Shown here: piece after piece, positions 48,690 to 51,972 of the stretch
Layout of the letters: each line of letters opens with the position of its first letter
Position numbering within the stretch: the stretch's first letter is position 1
Assembly (NCBI GenBank): GCA_041487535.1
Contig: JBGPNM010000001.1
Location: 1-51,972 of the forward strand
Length of the DNA stretch: 51,972 nucleotides
Reading direction: 5' to 3'
Origin: JANWHZ01 sp041487535
GTDB lineage: Bacteria; Patescibacteriota; Saccharimonadia; Saccharimonadales; UBA4665
The notes under the pieces: generated by a model
What the model saw: only the letters and a program-made list of their open reading frames with translations
Databases searched by the model: none
What the model was told of the DNA's origin: nothing
Translations under genes and position numbers: made by a program

Positions 48690-51227
48690 ATGGATAACGA
48701 AACAAAATCGCCAGACCCTGAGATCAATGTGTCTGATTCGGTAAGAACAAGTGATCGCCTGGAGCTACGGACTGTCGAAAATATCATGGAAGATAGTTAT
48801 TTGCGCTATTCCATGAGCGTAATCATTGATCGTGCGTTACCTGACGTCAGGGATGGTCTCAAACCAGTTCACCGCCGCATTCTGTACAGTATGCATGAAG
48901 ACGGATTACGCAGCAACGCACGCCATCGTAAAAGTGCGAACGTTGTCGGTGCGGTTATGGGTAAATACCACCCGCATGGCGATGTTGCCATTTATGATGC
49001 CATGGTGCGCCTGGCCCAGCCGTGGGCGATGCGTTATATGCTCATCAACGGTCAGGGAAACTTCGGTTCAATGGACGGCGATCCGCCGGCTGCTATGCGC
49101 TACACCGAAGCTAAGATGGCACGCTTGGCCGACGAGCTTCTGGCCGACATCGATAAGGAAACGGTCGATTTTCGCGACAACTATGACGGCACCACGACTG
49201 AACCGTCTGTCATGCCTGCAAAGCTTCCTAACCTGCTCCTGAACGGCCAAATGGGTATTGCGGTCGGTATGGCTACGAACATACCGCCCCATAATCTGTG
49301 CGAGCTTGTCGATGCTACTGTCTACCAGATTGACCATGCTGATGCCAGCCTAGATGACCTGCTGGAATATGTTAAGGGTCCGGACTTTCCGACCGGCGGT
49401 GTTATTTATGGCAAAGACTCGATCCGCTCCGCCTACGCCATCGGTCGCGGCGGCGTCGTGACACGTGGCACGGCCGAGATTGTTGAGACAAACAAAGGCC
49501 GTCACCAGATTGTCATAACCGAGATACCCTATGCCCTCAACAAAGAGAGCTTGGTTATTAAAATCGCCGACCTGGTGAAGGAGAAAAAGCTCCTAGGCAT
49601 CGCTGACCTACGCGATGAAAGCGCTCGCGGTAATGTGCGCATCGTCATTGACCTTAAGAAGGATGCCTATCCGAAGAAGCTGCTAAACCAGTTGTATAAA
49701 CAGACGCCGCTGCAGACTAGTTTCCATTTCAATATGATGGCGCTTGTGGATGGCATCCAGCCGCGTGTCCTTGGCTTGCAGGACATTATCAGAGAACACA
49801 TCAAGCATCGCCGCACTGTCGTCCGCCGGCGCACCGAGTACGAACTACGGACAGCTAAGGAGCGGGCGCATATCCTGGAAGGCCTCACCCTTGCACTCGA
49901 TCATATTGACGAGGTCATACAGACTATTCGATCTAGCCAGACGACCGACGAAGCACGCGAGAATCTTATGAAGCGTTTTACTCTAAGTGACATCCAAGCT
50001 AGGGCAATTCTGGCAATGCCGCTGCGCACGCTTGCCGGCCTAGAGCGCAAGAAGATTGAAGACGAGCTTGCCGAACTCCGCAAAATCATCAGCCAGCTCG
50101 AAGCTATTTTGGCCGATGAGCAGAAAATTTTGAATATCATTAAGGATGAACTCCTGCAGCTGAAACAACAGTATGGCGACGAGCGCCGGACGCGAATTGT
50201 GCCGCAAGAGCTAGACCGTCTGAGCGACGAGGATCTAATCGCCGATGAGCAAGTTGTTGTGACGCTGACAGCAGCAAACTACATAAAACGGAGTCAGATA
50301 GCTGAATATAAGAAGCAGGGGCGCGGCGGCAAGGGCCGGCGCGGCATGGTGACCCGTGAAGAGGATGTCATTGATAAAGTTGTCTATGCCAGCACTCACG
50401 ACTTTCTCTTATTCTTCACGAACAAAGGCCGTGTTTTCCGTATGAAGACATACGAGGTGCCAACGGCTAGTCTAGGCGCTAAGGGCATAGCACTCGTCAA
50501 CTTGTTACAGCTGCAGCCGGAAGAAACCGTCAACGCCATCATTAACGTCAGCAAGCAGGCGAATGGCGGCAACCTCTTTATGTGTACCAAGCGCGGCACG
50601 GTCAAAAAAACTCCTTTCGAGCAGTATCAGAACGTACGCAACAGCGGACTAATCGCGATAAATCTGGATGACGGTGACGAGCTGCAATGGATTCGCATGA
50701 CTGCCGGCAACAACGAGGTACTCATTTCTACCGCCCAAGGGCAGGCGATCCGTTTCCACGAACGTGAGGTTAGGCCAATGGGGCGTGTCTCGCGGGGAGT
50801 CCGCGGCATTCGCTTGCGTATGGACGATGCGGTAATCGGTATGGACGTAGTCGAGGAAGGCTCCAGTATCTTTGTAATCAGCAAATACGGCTATGGTAAG
50901 CGCACCAAGGTCTCTCAGTTCGCGCCGCATGCCCGCGGCGGGGTTGGTATCCGCTCGGCCGTCGTGAACGCCAAGACAGGCAAGCTGATAGGCGTGAAGA
51001 CGCTTAGCGAAGACGACGGCCAGGAAGTGATTATCATTTCCAGCCAAGGCCAAACAATCCGCCTGGGCCTCAAAGACATACCTGCACTGGGCCGCGCGAC
51101 GCAAGGAGTGCGTATCATGCGCTTGAACGATAATGATGAGGCTGTTTCGCTGGCGTTAGTAGATAAAGCTGACGAAGCCGAAGAAGATGAGGAGAGTACA
51201 GAGGAGACACCAGCAGAGCAAGAGTAA
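48690..51227 (+). CDS. gyrA: DNA gyrase subunit A
   Basis: GyrA cuts and rejoins DNA through Tyr138 (AMRYTEAKM). The 845-residue protein has the winged-helix and tower domains, the coiled coil and a C-terminal six-bladed propeller with the gyrase-specific GyrA box QGRGGKG (about 543-549), so it is gyrase and not topoisomerase IV. The quinolone region reads HPHGDVAIYD: Val99 stands where E. coli has Ser83, while the Asp87 counterpart (Asp103) is kept. An acidic tail (DEAEEDEESTEETPAEQE) ends the protein. Confidence 0.96.
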   Translation: MDNETKSPDPEINVSDSVRTSDRLELRTVENIMEDSYLRYSMSVIIDRALPDVRDGLKPVHRRILYSMHEDGLRSNARHRKSANVVGAVMGKYHPHGDVAIYDAMVRLAQPWAMRYMLINGQGNFGSMDGDPPAAMRYTEAKMARLADELLADIDKETVDFRDNYDGTTTEPSVMPAKLPNLLLNGQMGIAVGMATNIPPHNLCELVDATVYQIDHADASLDDLLEYVKGPDFPTGGVIYGKDSIRSAYAIGRGGVVTRGTAEIVETNKGRHQIVITEIPYALNKESLVIKIADLVKEKKLLGIADLRDESARGNVRIVIDLKKDAYPKKLLNQLYKQTPLQTSFHFNMMALVDGIQPRVLGLQDIIREHIKHRRTVVRRRTEYELRTAKERAHILEGLTLALDHIDEVIQTIRSSQTTDEARENLMKRFTLSDIQARAILAMPLRTLAGLERKKIEDELAELRKIISQLEAILADEQKILNIIKDELLQLKQQYGDERRTRIVPQELDRLSDEDLIADEQVVVTLTAANYIKRSQIAEYKKQGRGGKGRRGMVTREEDVIDKVVYASTHDFLLFFTNKGRVFRMKTYEVPTASLGAKGIALVNLLQLQPEETVNAIINVSKQANGGNLFMCTKRGTVKKTPFEQYQNVRNSGLIAINLDDGDELQWIRMTAGNNEVLISTAQGQAIRFHEREVRPMGRVSRGVRGIRLRMDDAVIGMDVVEEGSSIFVISKYGYGKRTKVSQFAPHARGGVGIRSAVVNAKTGKLIGVKTLSEDDGQEVIIISSQGQTIRLGLKDIPALGRATQGVRIMRLNDNDEAVSLALVDKADEAEEDEESTEETPAEQE

Positions 51228-51268
51228 TGTCCGCTGTAATTGTCACAACCAGATCTGCCATAACTATC

Positions 51269-51297
51269 TTGACAACTGCCCCGCTGACCAGTAGTAT
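51269..51297 (+). promoter_or_regulatory. rRNA operon promoter
   Basis: TTGACA and TAGTAT with 17-nt spacing. Transcription would start near 51305, giving a 16S leader of about 130 nt that contains small hairpins such as AGTCA-GATTT-TGACT. No second promoter is obvious between gyrA and 16S. Confidence 0.65.
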
Positions 51298-51436
51298 TGG
51301 TTGAGAACTTTCGAGGTGTATTAAAGCGCCTTCGAGAAGTTCCTTAAAAATTGAGTAGTGCAAATCAACGTCAGTTCATATTGAACTATGTTTTAACAGT
51401 AAGTCAGATTTTGACTGAAGTTTAGGATAGATTCTT

Positions 51437-51972
<536 letters not shown>

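Overview
The window looks like a chromosome segment of a Candidatus Saccharibacteria (TM7, Candidate Phyla Radiation) bacterium. The partial 16S rRNA gene at the right end has the invariant bacterial blocks and reads like TM7 around the 'CCACAATGGGCGAAAGCC' block. The gene content fits a small monoderm CPR genome: a pilMNO-B-T-C type IV pilus locus without a secretin, many short overlapping genes, and few biosynthetic genes. TGA is used as a normal stop throughout. No CRISPR array, prophage or complete insertion sequence is visible.

Layout. 1-6.4 kb (minus strand): an F1-type ATPase operon (b, delta, alpha, gamma, beta, epsilon). It is headed not by atpB and a normal atpE but by a secreted ectodomain protein that ends in a two-helix hairpin. 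A structured RNA element sits between alpha and gamma. 6.4-21 kb (plus strand): the type IV pilus locus with a 39-residue prepilin stub, a membrane TPR protein, a 722-residue secreted protein, pilM/N/O-like genes, pilB, pilT, pilC, a 164-bp MITE-like palindrome, the main pilin, prepilin peptidase, two minor pilins and a PilX-like protein. 21-32 kb: an accessory mixture with a Xer recombinase, ndk, five tRNAs, a Tat-like metzincin lipoprotein, a PH-domain protein, a SurA-like foldase, a RelB/YafQ toxin-antitoxin pair, an amber-interrupted DUF218 gene, a MEDS-domain protein, a processive glycosyltransferase, NrdR and a small unlisted 38-residue gene. 32-42.3 kb: thrS under a probable T-box, an alkyltransferase-like protein, miaA, two regulatory or hydrolase genes, bL28, an M50 protease, a multi-hairpin RNA before tRNA-Pro, an ASCH-RNase H fusion, rnpB, the infC-rpmI-rplT operon with an AUU start on infC, and comM. 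42.3-52 kb: a gene-free stretch with RNA-like structure, a three-gene unit ending in a 1005-residue TraG/VirD4-like ATPase, gyrB-gyrA, and the rRNA promoter with the 5' part of 16S.

Two genome-style features recur. Genes that begin transcription units usually carry an extended -10 box (TGC-TATAAT, TGC-TACAAT and similar) only 6-12 nt before the start codon, which implies leaderless or near-leaderless mRNAs. Genes inside operons have Shine-Dalgarno motifs and ATGA overlaps. The most unusual items are the F1-ATPase operon without visible F0 a and c subunits, a repeated RNA module (once inside the atp operon with the atpG start codon in a stem, once before tRNA-Pro), the thrS T-box, the MITE in the pilus locus, and an enlarged helix in the 16S V1 region.
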